A stretch of DNA of 64,000 nt, taken from the NCBI GenBank assembly GCA_964573295.1, contig CAZNJE010000023.1:1-64000 (forward strand). The letters run 5' to 3'. This stretch comes from CAYQJL01 sp964573295. GTDB lineage: Bacteria > Eisenbacteria > RBG-16-71-46 > CAIMUX01 > WJJG01. The translations under genes were made by a program, and so were the position numbers. Under the pieces are notes generated by a model that did not search any database, was not told the origin of the DNA, and was given only the letters and a program-made list of their open reading frames with translations. This document shows positions 8,471 to 16,177 of the stretch, one piece after another (within the stretch, counting starts at the first letter, position 1; each line of letters opens with the position of its first letter).

Positions 8471-10852
8471 ATGGCACGAATAAATAGCAAAGCCATCGAG
8501 GCCTTTTTCTCGCCTGAATGTTCGACATGCCAAAATTCTTTCTGCGCACCGAAGTCCCGTGAAGCCACCCGAGCTGGAAGCAAAGTGCCCCACGTCGAGA
8601 AGCTCCACACGGTTGCCTTGGCGGGCAATCCCAACTCGGGCAAGACCGCCGTCTTCAACTGTCTCACGGGCCGCCATCAAAGAGTGGGCAACTACCCGGG
8701 CGTTACCGTCGAGCGTATCGAGGGAACCTATCGCCACGGTGGACATAGGTTTCGCGTGCTGGATCTGCCCGGCATCTATGGTCTCTCGGCCCGCTCGGTG
8801 GAGGCACGCATTGCCCGGGATGTCCTCCTTCACGAGAATCCGGACATCGTGGTATGCGTGATCGACGCGTCTAACCTCGAGCGCAATCTGTACCTGGCCA
8901 CCCAGATCCTCGAACTGCGGCGTCCGCTGATTCTCGTCTTCAACATGAGCGACGTCGCCGCCAGCCGCGGCATCGAGTTCGACCTCAAGGAGGCGGCTCG
9001 GCAGCTCGGCTCCCCGGTGGTGCCAACCGCGGCTCACTGCGGCTGCGGCATCGGAGAGCTCAAGGACGTCATCGCCGGCCTTGTCGGCCTTGTCGGCGAT
9101 TCCCGTGATGGCCGCACCAGCTTCGTCGGAGATTCCTGTGGCAGCGTCACCAACCAGTCCGCCGCCGGTCAAGTGCCGCGCATCGAGTACGGTCTGGAGG
9201 CCGAGCGTGAGATTGCACGCCTGACGGCGCGGGTCGCGGCCCACACCCCGATGCTTCCCGGACCGGACGCGCGTTGGACAAGCGTGAAGCTGCTCGAGGA
9301 AGACGATCTCGTTCTCCAGGCGGCATCCGCGGACCTCAGGATGGCAGCGGCCGATTCAATCGCGCATCTGCGAGAGAGCCTGGGGGAGCACCCCTCGGTG
9401 TGCTTCGCCGAAAAACGCTACGCATTCATCACCGCCGCCTGCGAACGATTTCGGTGGGAGCCGCCTCTGCGAGATGTCACGGCATCGGATCGGGCCGACC
9501 GGATCCTGCTGAATCGCTACCTGGGGCTTCCCATCTTCGCGGCGTTGATGTTCCTGGTCTTCCAACTCGTCTTCACCCTGGGCGGCCCCGTCATGGCCGG
9601 CCTCGAATCCGCACTCGGCTGGGTGAGCAACGGAGTATCCGGCCTGTGGCCGGCCGGTAGCAACAGCCTGGGCCGATCTTTGCTGGTCGATGGGGTGATC
9701 GCCGGCGTGGGAACCGTGCTCATCTTCCTGCCCAACATCTTCCTGCTCTTCCTCGCCATCGCGATCCTGGAAGATTCGGGCTACATGTCACGGGCAGCCT
9801 TCCTGATGGACCGGGTGATGCGCTGGATCGGCCTGCAGGGCCGAAGCTTCATTCCCCTCCTGACCGGTTTCGGGTGCACCGTGCCGGCCATCATGGCCAC
9901 CCGCACCCTTGAAGATGAACGCGACCGATTGACGACCATGATGATTGCGCCGCTCATGAGCTGTGGTGCGCGTCTGCCGATCTACGCCCTCATCATCCCG
10001 GCCTTCTTCGCGCCCCGGCTTCACGGTCTTGTCCTGACGGCCCTGTATCTCTTCGGAATCGCGCTGGCCTTTGTCATCGCGAGACTCCTGCGATCCTCAG
10101 TCTTCCGTGGGGCGGCCCCTGTCCTCGTGATGGAATTGCCCCCCTATCGTGTTCCGAGCGTGCGGACCATCACGCTGCAAACCTGGACGCGCGGGCGCGC
10201 CTATCTGCAGAAGGCCGGCGGGCTGATCTTCATGCTCTCGATTCTGCTGTGGGCCGCCACCTCCTTTCCGCGCAGCGAATCAAGGGACGACACAAGCAGT
10301 GATCTGATCAACGAGCCGATCAGTAACGCGATCGGCAACCCGACCCGCGATCCGATACGTGATGCGATCAGCAACCCGACCCGCGATCCGATCCGTGCGT
10401 CCCGCGGGCAACTGGATGCCGAAAGGGAGCCACTAGGCCGTAACACATACCCCCCACTCGCCCAGTCGATCGCCGGTCGCATCGGTACCGCCATCGAGCC
10501 CGTGCTCGAACCAGCAGGCTTCGACTGGCGCATGGGCACCGCCCTCATCGGTGCCTTCGCGGCAAAGGAAGTCTTGGTCGCGCAGCTGGGCATCGTCTAT
10601 GCCCTCGGGGAGGACGCTTCACCAACAGCTTTGCGCCAACATCTGGCGGCCGAGTACTCGCCGGTGACCGCCTTCGGTCTGATGCTCTTCTGCCTTGTCG
10701 GCCTGCCGTGCATGGCCACGGTCGCCATCATGAAGAAGGAAAGCAACTCCTGGACCTGGGCGCTGCTGCAGTTCGGAGGACTGACCCTCATCGGATACCT
10801 GCTGGCAGTGCTCGTTCATCAAGGCGGCCTCTTGCTGGGGCTGCATGGCTAG
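8471..10852 (+). CDS. feoB: Ferrous iron transporter FeoB
   Basis: A 793-aa inner-membrane Fe(II) transporter. The N-terminal G domain has G1 GNPNSGKT (residues 52-59), G3 DLPGIYGL and G4 NMSD. The membrane part carries the gate motifs (SGYMSRAAFLMDR, GFGCTVPAIMATRTL, PLMSCGARLPIYALI) and the C-terminal GLPCMATVAIMKKE. The start ATG at 8471 follows the repressor-FeoA gene by 20 bp; reading-frame continuation upstream is out of phase with that gene. Two oddities stand out. Ahead of the G domain there is a short extension with CSTCQNSFC. Between membrane segments there is an insert of two 12-residue repeats (AIGNPTRDPIRD and a variant) encoded by a 36-bp tandem repeat. A porin gene follows 13 bp downstream, so the three genes probably form one operon. 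Confidence 0.96.
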   Translation: MARINSKAIEAFFSPECSTCQNSFCAPKSREATRAGSKVPHVEKLHTVALAGNPNSGKTAVFNCLTGRHQRVGNYPGVTVERIEGTYRHGGHRFRVLDLPGIYGLSARSVEARIARDVLLHENPDIVVCVIDASNLERNLYLATQILELRRPLILVFNMSDVAASRGIEFDLKEAARQLGSPVVPTAAHCGCGIGELKDVIAGLVGLVGDSRDGRTSFVGDSCGSVTNQSAAGQVPRIEYGLEAEREIARLTARVAAHTPMLPGPDARWTSVKLLEEDDLVLQAASADLRMAAADSIAHLRESLGEHPSVCFAEKRYAFITAACERFRWEPPLRDVTASDRADRILLNRYLGLPIFAALMFLVFQLVFTLGGPVMAGLESALGWVSNGVSGLWPAGSNSLGRSLLVDGVIAGVGTVLIFLPNIFLLFLAIAILEDSGYMSRAAFLMDRVMRWIGLQGRSFIPLLTGFGCTVPAIMATRTLEDERDRLTTMMIAPLMSCGARLPIYALIIPAFFAPRLHGLVLTALYLFGIALAFVIARLLRSSVFRGAAPVLVMELPPYRVPSVRTITLQTWTRGRAYLQKAGGLIFMLSILLWAATSFPRSESRDDTSSDLINEPISNAIGNPTRDPIRDAISNPTRDPIRASRGQLDAEREPLGRNTYPPLAQSIAGRIGTAIEPVLEPAGFDWRMGTALIGAFAAKEVLVAQLGIVYALGEDASPTALRQHLAAEYSPVTAFGLMLFCLVGLPCMATVAIMKKESNSWTWALLQFGGLTLIGYLLAVLVHQGGLLLGLHG
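10328..10399. repeat. 36-bp in-frame tandem repeat inside feoB
   Basis: Two 36-bp units start at 10328 and 10364. Each encodes a hydrophilic 12-residue segment (A-I-x-N-P-T-R-D-P-I-R). A related half unit (ISN) lies just upstream. The insert sits in a loop between membrane segments and keeps the frame. Confidence 0.85.
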
Positions 10853-10865
10853 AGAAGGAGAGATC

Positions 10866-12128
10866 ATGAACGCATTCACAAACAGGGATGACAACCGGCG
10901 AAAGCAGGGCCGGGCAGACCGGTGCCGATGGCGGTTGCTCGTGCGACGGCATCAGGCCCTCTGCGCACGGCTCCGCGCACTGTTCCGTGTGCCGCTCCGC
11001 GCGCTGTTCCGCTTACCATACCATACACGGCTCCCCGTGTGGTCGCTTGCGCTGGTGGTCGGAACGCTCCCGGCCGGCTTGCTTTGCGTGCATCCAGTCC
11101 TGGCGGACGGAACACCGTCACCCACGGTCGACGCTCACATCGTCCTGCAACTCGAGACCTTTCACGACGGAGATGAGAGTCTGCTGGATCCTTCGACCGG
11201 CCAGGCCGATCGCATCACCGTCCGCGAAGCCATGCTCGAGTTCTCCGGACGCCTAGGATCACGAGTAACATACGACCTCGAAGCCGGCACCTCGCAATGT
11301 CCAGCCAGTGGTAGCGGCGGCCCGGAGATGATACTGCATGACGCCAGTATCTTCTACAGCCTAACGCCGGACCTGCGTGTTGGAATGCTTAAGGGACACA
11401 TCCTCAAAGGCTTCATGCTGAAGGAGGAGTGCACCGATGACCTGGCAGGCGAGAAGACCCGCTTTGCCCCGCTCTTTTCGCCGTGCCATCCCACGGGCGT
11501 GGCGGCCGAGTTCGAGGTTGGTCTCGGCGGCACATCTGCCCTGTCAGGTCAGGCCAGCTACATGAATGGAACCGATCTTACCCTCGAAGAAGAGCACGAT
11601 GCCAATCTTGGACTAATCTTCCACACCCCGGTCGCGGGTCTGAGCTTGGGCGGATTCTACAACCACATCCGTACCAACCTGGGCACGTTCGACCCTGAAA
11701 CCTACGAAACCGTCTACGGGAAAGGGTATCGCGCCGGCCTGGGATGCGACTTCACGCGTGGTGGACTCGCGTTCCGAAGCGAGTACTACCTGGGACGGGC
11801 CTTCACCAAAGGCGCCGGCGGCGCCCCCGAGATCGAAAACCCCGAGGACCGAGAGATGACTGCCTTCTACGCGCAGACGGGTTTCACGGTGCCGACCGGG
11901 CTCGCGTCGATTCCCCGGGTCGAACCCTACGTCCGCTTCCAGCACTGGAACCAGACGGCGGACCTTGACGACCGTCATGACTGGTCCTTCTGGACGGTGG
12001 GTACCCGGTTGCACCTGATCGAAGATGCGAGCTTCCTGCGTCTCGAGTACGAGGCCGTTGGATCAAGGCCCTCCGGCACGCCCCGGCCTGCCGACCGCCT
12101 GATCATCAGGCTGCAATTGTCCACATGA
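10866..12128 (+). CDS. Outer-membrane porin (phosphate-selective porin O/P-like)
   Basis: A 420-aa predicted outer-membrane beta-barrel. After a long, Arg-rich N-region and a hydrophobic stretch (VWSLALVVGTLPAGLL, then VHPVLADG as cleavage region), the protein consists of alternating polar and aromatic strands, for example ITVREAMLEFSGRLGSRVTY, DASIFYSLTPDLRVGMLKG and LRLEYEAVGS, ending in LIIRLQLST. This pattern matches porin O/P-like barrels. The start ATG at 10866 has AAGGAGAG 6 nt upstream and lies 13 bp after feoB. Co-transcription suggests a conduit for metal ions across the outer membrane. That role comes from context, not from any residue I can point to. Confidence 0.8.
   Translation: MNAFTNRDDNRRKQGRADRCRWRLLVRRHQALCARLRALFRVPLRALFRLPYHTRLPVWSLALVVGTLPAGLLCVHPVLADGTPSPTVDAHIVLQLETFHDGDESLLDPSTGQADRITVREAMLEFSGRLGSRVTYDLEAGTSQCPASGSGGPEMILHDASIFYSLTPDLRVGMLKGHILKGFMLKEECTDDLAGEKTRFAPLFSPCHPTGVAAEFEVGLGGTSALSGQASYMNGTDLTLEEEHDANLGLIFHTPVAGLSLGGFYNHIRTNLGTFDPETYETVYGKGYRAGLGCDFTRGGLAFRSEYYLGRAFTKGAGGAPEIENPEDREMTAFYAQTGFTVPTGLASIPRVEPYVRFQHWNQTADLDDRHDWSFWTVGTRLHLIEDASFLRLEYEAVGSRPSGTPRPADRLIIRLQLST
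10971..11018. repeat. 24-bp tandem repeat in the porin signal region
   Basis: Two 24-bp units encode Leu-Arg-Ala-Leu-Phe-Arg-x-Pro twice in the N-region before the hydrophobic core of the porin signal peptide. Confidence 0.75.
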
Positions 12129-12211
12129 CCCCAGCTATTCATGACACCTCCGACGCGCCCGATCGGCGCGTCGGGTCAACGCGCGATCAATACGCAGAAT
12201 CATCGCGCGGA

Positions 12212-12283
12212 ACCTACGCAAGGATCCACGCAAGGATCCACGCAAGGATCTACGCAAGGATCCACGCAAGGATCTACGCAAGG
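12212..12283. repeat. Six 12-bp units carrying Shine-Dalgarno-like cores
   Basis: Units of the form ATCCACGCAAGG (C/T and A variants) start at 12212, 12224, 12236, 12248, 12260 and 12272. Each ends in CAAGG, and the array runs directly into the genuine ribosome-binding site AAGGAG at about 12290, upstream of the ATG at 12303. Confidence 0.9.
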
Positions 12284-12302
12284 ACACAGAAGGAGAAACA
12301 GC

Positions 12303-13214
12303 ATGCTTTTGAAACATCATCGCCTGGCGGCTCTGATTGCCGTCGCTCTCTTCGCATCGGCGGTCCATAGCGTCGCGGAGGCTGAAACGCTCGTGCTTGG
12401 GCCCACCGACGACATGTACAGCGATCCGGAACACCCCGGTTCGCATGCCGAGAACGAGCTCTGGGTAGCCAACTACACAGGAGTGGGCCAGTTCCAGCGA
12501 ATCATGATCCGCTTCGATCTCAGCGATATCGAAGCGCCGGCTGTGAGCGAGGCCACACTGAATCTCTTCCGCTTCTTCGTCTGCCCCGCCGATCCGTACA
12601 CGATCAGTGACATCTATGCGATCAGCGAGCCGTGGAGCGAGGAGACCTGGCCCGGCAACCAGCACATCGCCTACGATCCCGAAGCGTGGACCACGATGGC
12701 CTTCGGCCCCCAGAATCCGGCCTGGTACAGCGTGGACATCACGGCTTTGGTGCAGGCCTGGGTGAATGGTGACGTCGAGAACTACGGGCTCGTGATCATC
12801 GCCCGCAACGGAGAGAAGTGGAGCAAGTTCTACTCGAGCGAGCATGTCAATCCCGCCCTGCGGCCCCACCTGGACGTGGAGTACACCAGCACATCGGTCG
12901 AGGACCCGCGGATCGAAACGCCATCGCTCGCAGATGTGGCCGACGTGCTTGGTCTGCGCTGCCTGACGCCGGCCGCCTCCGGCATGACCTTACACTACGC
13001 TCTGCCGGGCTCCGGACCGGTGGCGGTGACGATCCACGACGGCAGCGGACGCTGCGTTCGGGAATTGACGGCCGGAACTCAGGCGCCCGGCACCCATGAA
13101 TTGCGCTGGGATGGGTGTGACGGCCGCGGCGTACCGGTTCCGAGCGGTGTCTATCACTGTGCCGTGCGCACCTGGTTCGGGACCGGGACCCGGAAGGCGG
13201 TGTTGTTGAGATAG
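12303..13214 (+). CDS. Exported DNRLRE-domain protein with FlgD-like C-terminal tail
   Basis: A 303-aa secreted protein. The Sec signal peptide (MLLKHHRLAALIAVALFASA, cleavage near AEAE) is followed by a DNRLRE-type beta-sandwich. That family has the pattern of a tagged start (DDMYSDPEHPGSHAENELWV), RIMIRFDLSDIE, SEATLNLF, WSEETWPG, WYSVDITALVQAWVNG and NYGLVIIARNGE, all seen here in order. The last ~90 residues are a FlgD-like/T9SS-type A tail (VAVTIHDGSGRCVREL, ELRWDGCDGRGVPVPSGVYH) ending in KAVLLR. The ATG at 12303 has AAGGAG 8 nt upstream; the frame remains open upstream through the 12-bp repeats, but that would bury the signal peptide. Probably cell-surface or released; the substrate is unknown. 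Confidence 0.88.
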   Translation: MLLKHHRLAALIAVALFASAVHSVAEAETLVLGPTDDMYSDPEHPGSHAENELWVANYTGVGQFQRIMIRFDLSDIEAPAVSEATLNLFRFFVCPADPYTISDIYAISEPWSEETWPGNQHIAYDPEAWTTMAFGPQNPAWYSVDITALVQAWVNGDVENYGLVIIARNGEKWSKFYSSEHVNPALRPHLDVEYTSTSVEDPRIETPSLADVADVLGLRCLTPAASGMTLHYALPGSGPVAVTIHDGSGRCVRELTAGTQAPGTHELRWDGCDGRGVPVPSGVYHCAVRTWFGTGTRKAVLLR

Positions 13215-13296
13215 CAGGGGCCCCGTTCTAATGAGCGGGACGGCGCGCCCGGGGTGCGGGATGGCGTGCCCGTGGGCGCGGATCGCCCCGTCTACG

Positions 13297-14592
13297 TCAC
13301 CCCACCGGGTTCGTCACCCTTCCCATGAAGAGGATTGCGCCGCTCTCGCGGTGGCGGATCAGAAACAGAAACGGGTGGTCGGCGCGGAAGACCTTCGGGG
13401 GCATGGGCTCGGCCGGCGGCATGCCGGTTGCTTCTATCAGAACCGCGGTGGCGGCGGCGGCCTCGGTGCCCTCTTCATCCACCGCGATGAAGGTCTTGTG
13501 GAGCACCTCGGAGATGAAGAGGTCTTCGGCACTGGTCATACCCGAGAAGTCCGCGCGCCGCGGCGTGAAGGCGTTGCGGATGCCGAGAGTTTGCAGCGCG
13601 TCGCTCAGCTTGAAGGAGTTCGTGAACTCGAACTTCGGCAGAATCACGCGCACTCTCGTACGTGAGAACTGCTCGAGCCACGCGTCGAGTTGTTCGGACG
13701 AGATCCGCTGCTCCAGTTCGGGAAGCCTGCCGATCTCCCTGGGCAGAAAGACGTACATCGAGAGGTCGCGCAGGACATAGGGCATCTCCAGGGCCTGGAA
13801 CTGATCGGTCTCCAGGTAGCCGAAGCGATCCAGCTGCTCCATGAGTTCTGCTTCAACCTGCTCATCGGCCGTCATGTGGAACGGTCCGGGTTGGGTCCGC
13901 TCCTCGGAGAAGGTCGAATGCCACTGGCTCTTGAAGTAGACCGCGTTGGTGAGGATGAGCCGCGTGAGCGCGGAGATCGCCCCGGGGCCGATGAGATCCT
14001 GGATGCGGTCCTGGGTCTCCTTCGCAGCCCAGGCATTGATCATCTGACGTGCCGCCTCGGACTGGGCGAAGTTGACCTCCTCCAACCGCGCCCCGAACGT
14101 CTCGCGGAGGGGATCGGCGTATCCGCCCTTCAGCGGATAGTCGCGCGCCACCCACATCGCATTGGCGATCGAAAGCTGGTAGGCGGGCTCTTTCTGATGG
14201 GTCAGTCGGGGTTGATTGAGCGTCGCGACGAGCTGTCCCAGCGAGGAGGCGATCTCCCGCGGGGGGACCGCGTAGTACAGTGCGGCCGCCATCTCGGTGA
14301 CGGTCTCGCCGTCGGCGCCCGCGTAAGCCATGGCCATGGCCAGATGGATGCTCGGAGGCGAGAAGAGAAGATTGCCCGGTTCGGCCGCGAGTTCGTGATA
14401 AAGGTCGCACGCAAACGCGTTGCTGCTCTGGGCTGGCATCATGGCCTCCTTGGAAGCAGGCGGCGAACCCGCGCGCCCGGTCGGCACGCACGACAGGAGC
14501 GCCACCAGAAAGAGCAAGCCGATCACACTCACGGGAGTCCACATCGCGCACCGCGCAAACAAGCGCGCCGGGCACCTCGGGAGGAAACGCAT
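13297..14592 (-). CDS. Serpin-family protease inhibitor, probable lipoprotein
   Basis: A 431-aa serpin, an irreversible inhibitor of serine or cysteine proteases by the suicide-loop mechanism. Visible family signatures are NAFACDLYHELAAEPGNLLFSP split by strands, SIANAMWV, LTRLILTNAVYFKSQW, the hinge EEGTEAAAATAV and the C-terminal FRADHPFLFLIRHRESGAILFMGRV. The Ala-rich hinge predicts an inhibitory serpin. The reactive loop after the hinge (LIEATGMPPAEPMPPKV) is longer than in alpha-1-antitrypsin, so P1 (Thr by the 17-residue rule, or a nearby Met) is uncertain. A signal sequence ends in LLSC, a plausible lipobox. The ATG at 14592 is followed by the signal peptide; the longer frame from 14622 adds ten residues. 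It converges on the DNRLRE gene. Confidence 0.95.
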   Translation of the reverse strand: MRFLPRCPARLFARCAMWTPVSVIGLLFLVALLSCVPTGRAGSPPASKEAMMPAQSSNAFACDLYHELAAEPGNLLFSPPSIHLAMAMAYAGADGETVTEMAAALYYAVPPREIASSLGQLVATLNQPRLTHQKEPAYQLSIANAMWVARDYPLKGGYADPLRETFGARLEEVNFAQSEAARQMINAWAAKETQDRIQDLIGPGAISALTRLILTNAVYFKSQWHSTFSEERTQPGPFHMTADEQVEAELMEQLDRFGYLETDQFQALEMPYVLRDLSMYVFLPREIGRLPELEQRISSEQLDAWLEQFSRTRVRVILPKFEFTNSFKLSDALQTLGIRNAFTPRRADFSGMTSAEDLFISEVLHKTFIAVDEEGTEAAAATAVLIEATGMPPAEPMPPKVFRADHPFLFLIRHRESGAILFMGRVTNPVG

Positions 14593-15067
14593 GCAACACC
14601 GCCTTTCTCGAATGCTCTGCACCGCGACCGCGGATCAGCCAGACGGCCGAGCCGCCCATGCTGAGGCCGCGCGCATGTCACTCGCGCCTCGGGGTGCGCG
14701 GGTGACTGGCTGAGGCTACCCGAGCACCGGCGGCGCCGCAATCGGTGGACGTGCGAATGGGCACCCGGGCACACAGGGAGCGTCGCGTCGGTCGTGGCAC
14801 GCTGCATGTATCTATATGGGTGCGCACGGATGGTGGCCCTGGAAGCCAAGTCAGATAAGCGCCTATTGGGAAGAGAGTTACAGAACCAAGCCTTCCAGAG
14901 CACACCACTAGCGGGACTCGGGCGCGGCCGCTGGGGTACATGGTGTGTACGCTTGGGTACAAAGCCGGTGCCAGCAGAGACCCGCATGACTGTGCGATCG
15001 GGGCTGGAGAGGTCATCCCAGCCGGCCGAGTTGAGGAGTGGAGGGGCAAACAGGAAAGGGACCTACG
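14593..15067. other. Divergent intergenic region
   Basis: A 475-bp region between the serpin (minus) and the LTxxQ lipoprotein (plus). It must carry promoters for both, but no -35/-10 pair convinces me. No repeat, tRNA or small gene seen. Confidence 0.4.
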
Positions 15068-15901
15068 ATGCGTAAGGACAAGAACTTCTGGGATTGGACG
15101 TCACGCAGCTTCCTGGCGGCTTCCGCCAGTATCCTCATTATACTGTTCGCGGTGGCCGGGTGCTCGGACGAGACGGCCACGAATCCCATCGGCACGAACG
15201 GAACCTCCAGCGGCGACACCTCCGAGCCGCTCGATGAAACCGTGTTCGATGCCTACGCCTACGTTGGCGTGGAAGGCTTCTCGGGCGAGCGCGCAGACGG
15301 TTGGAGCCGACTGGCCGAATTGCTTGGCTTGACCGACGAACAGACCGAGCAGATGCAGCTGGCCTTCGAGAACTTCCGTGACGCGCTGCGGGATCTCAGA
15401 GACCAGGTTCGCCAGGGCGCGCTGACCCGCGAGGAAGCTTACGAGCAAGCCCAGCTCCTGCGAGCCGAATACGAGGAGCTGTTGCAGACGATCTTGACGC
15501 CCGAACAGTATGAGCTCCTGCTGGAGCTGCGCCGCCAGAACAGCGATAGCACGGGCCCGCAAGAAGCGGGCCCCCACCACGGTCAGAATGACAACGGCGG
15601 CCCGGTGGATCACGCGATCGTGCACTGGGAGCACCTGGCCGAGGTGCTCGAATTGACCGATGCGCAGAGCGCCGATCTGGCCAAGGCGGGCGAAGACCTT
15701 CGCACGGAGCTGCTCGAGCTTCAGGCGCTCATCCGTAGCGGTGAGCTCACCCGCGAGGAGGCCCGGGAACAGGCCCGGTTGCTGAGGGCCGAGCATGAGG
15801 CGACGATTCAGTCGATCCTGACTGAAGAACAGTATGCGCTGCTGCTGGAGCTACGCGCCGGCGCCACGGGTCCGCAAGGACGTAGGCCCCACGACGGTTA
15901 G
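15068..15901 (+). CDS. Lipoprotein with duplicated LTxxQ (Spy/CpxP-like) helical repeats
   Basis: A 277-aa lipoprotein with signal and lipobox (ILFAVAGC, then SDETATN). Two homologous ~65-residue helical units follow: LGLTDEQTEQMQ ... LTREEAYEQAQLLRAEYEEL ... ILTPEQYELL, and LELTDAQSADLA ... LTREEAREQARLLRAEHEAT ... ILTEEQYALL. The LTxxQ boxes at both ends of each unit recall the periplasmic Spy/CpxP chaperone and metal-resistance proteins. The linker between the units is Gly/Asn/His-rich. The ATG at 15068 has GGAAAGGG upstream; a start at 15038 would add ten residues. An envelope-stress or chaperone role is inferred from the motif only. Confidence 0.8.
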   Translation: MRKDKNFWDWTSRSFLAASASILIILFAVAGCSDETATNPIGTNGTSSGDTSEPLDETVFDAYAYVGVEGFSGERADGWSRLAELLGLTDEQTEQMQLAFENFRDALRDLRDQVRQGALTREEAYEQAQLLRAEYEELLQTILTPEQYELLLELRRQNSDSTGPQEAGPHHGQNDNGGPVDHAIVHWEHLAEVLELTDAQSADLAKAGEDLRTELLELQALIRSGELTREEAREQARLLRAEHEATIQSILTEEQYALLLELRAGATGPQGRRPHDG

Positions 15902-16077
15902 CGGCTCGCACCCAAAGAGTGGTCGTTCCAAAGGGATACGGCCTAATCGAGTCGGGGAGCACGCATTCTACCCGGGAGCCAACCAGCGCGCGGCCCGTTC
16001 ACGGGGTCTCTTGACCCTATGACACAGGTCGCGCGCTTCGCATACCCCCCCTCTGGCATCCACGGCAGCGAACTTTG

Positions 16078-16107
16078 TTGCCAGTCCTCACGAACTTACT
16101 CTACAAT
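16078..16107 (+). promoter_or_regulatory. Putative sigma-70-type promoter of the sensor kinase operon
   Basis: TTGCCA (16078-16083), an 18-bp spacer and TACAAT (16102-16107) lie 70 bp before the GTG start of the kinase gene. It is the best match in the 276-bp gap after the LTxxQ lipoprotein gene, where I see no other feature. Confidence 0.45.
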
Positions 16108-16177
16108 TGATACTTGTGAGCGTTAAGGATGGTGCGTAATCATCCGCCGATGTCATTCGTGTTGTGGAGATCTTTCT

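Noticed and set aside
12212..12283. CRISPR-like array
   Set aside because: The units are contiguous 12-mers with no spacers and no cas genes; this is a simple tandem repeat. The same holds for all other arrays in the window.
12141..12302. N-terminal extension of the DNRLRE protein through the 12-bp repeat
   Set aside because: It would place the signal peptide 54 residues inside the protein; the ATG at 12303 has a strong ribosome-binding site.
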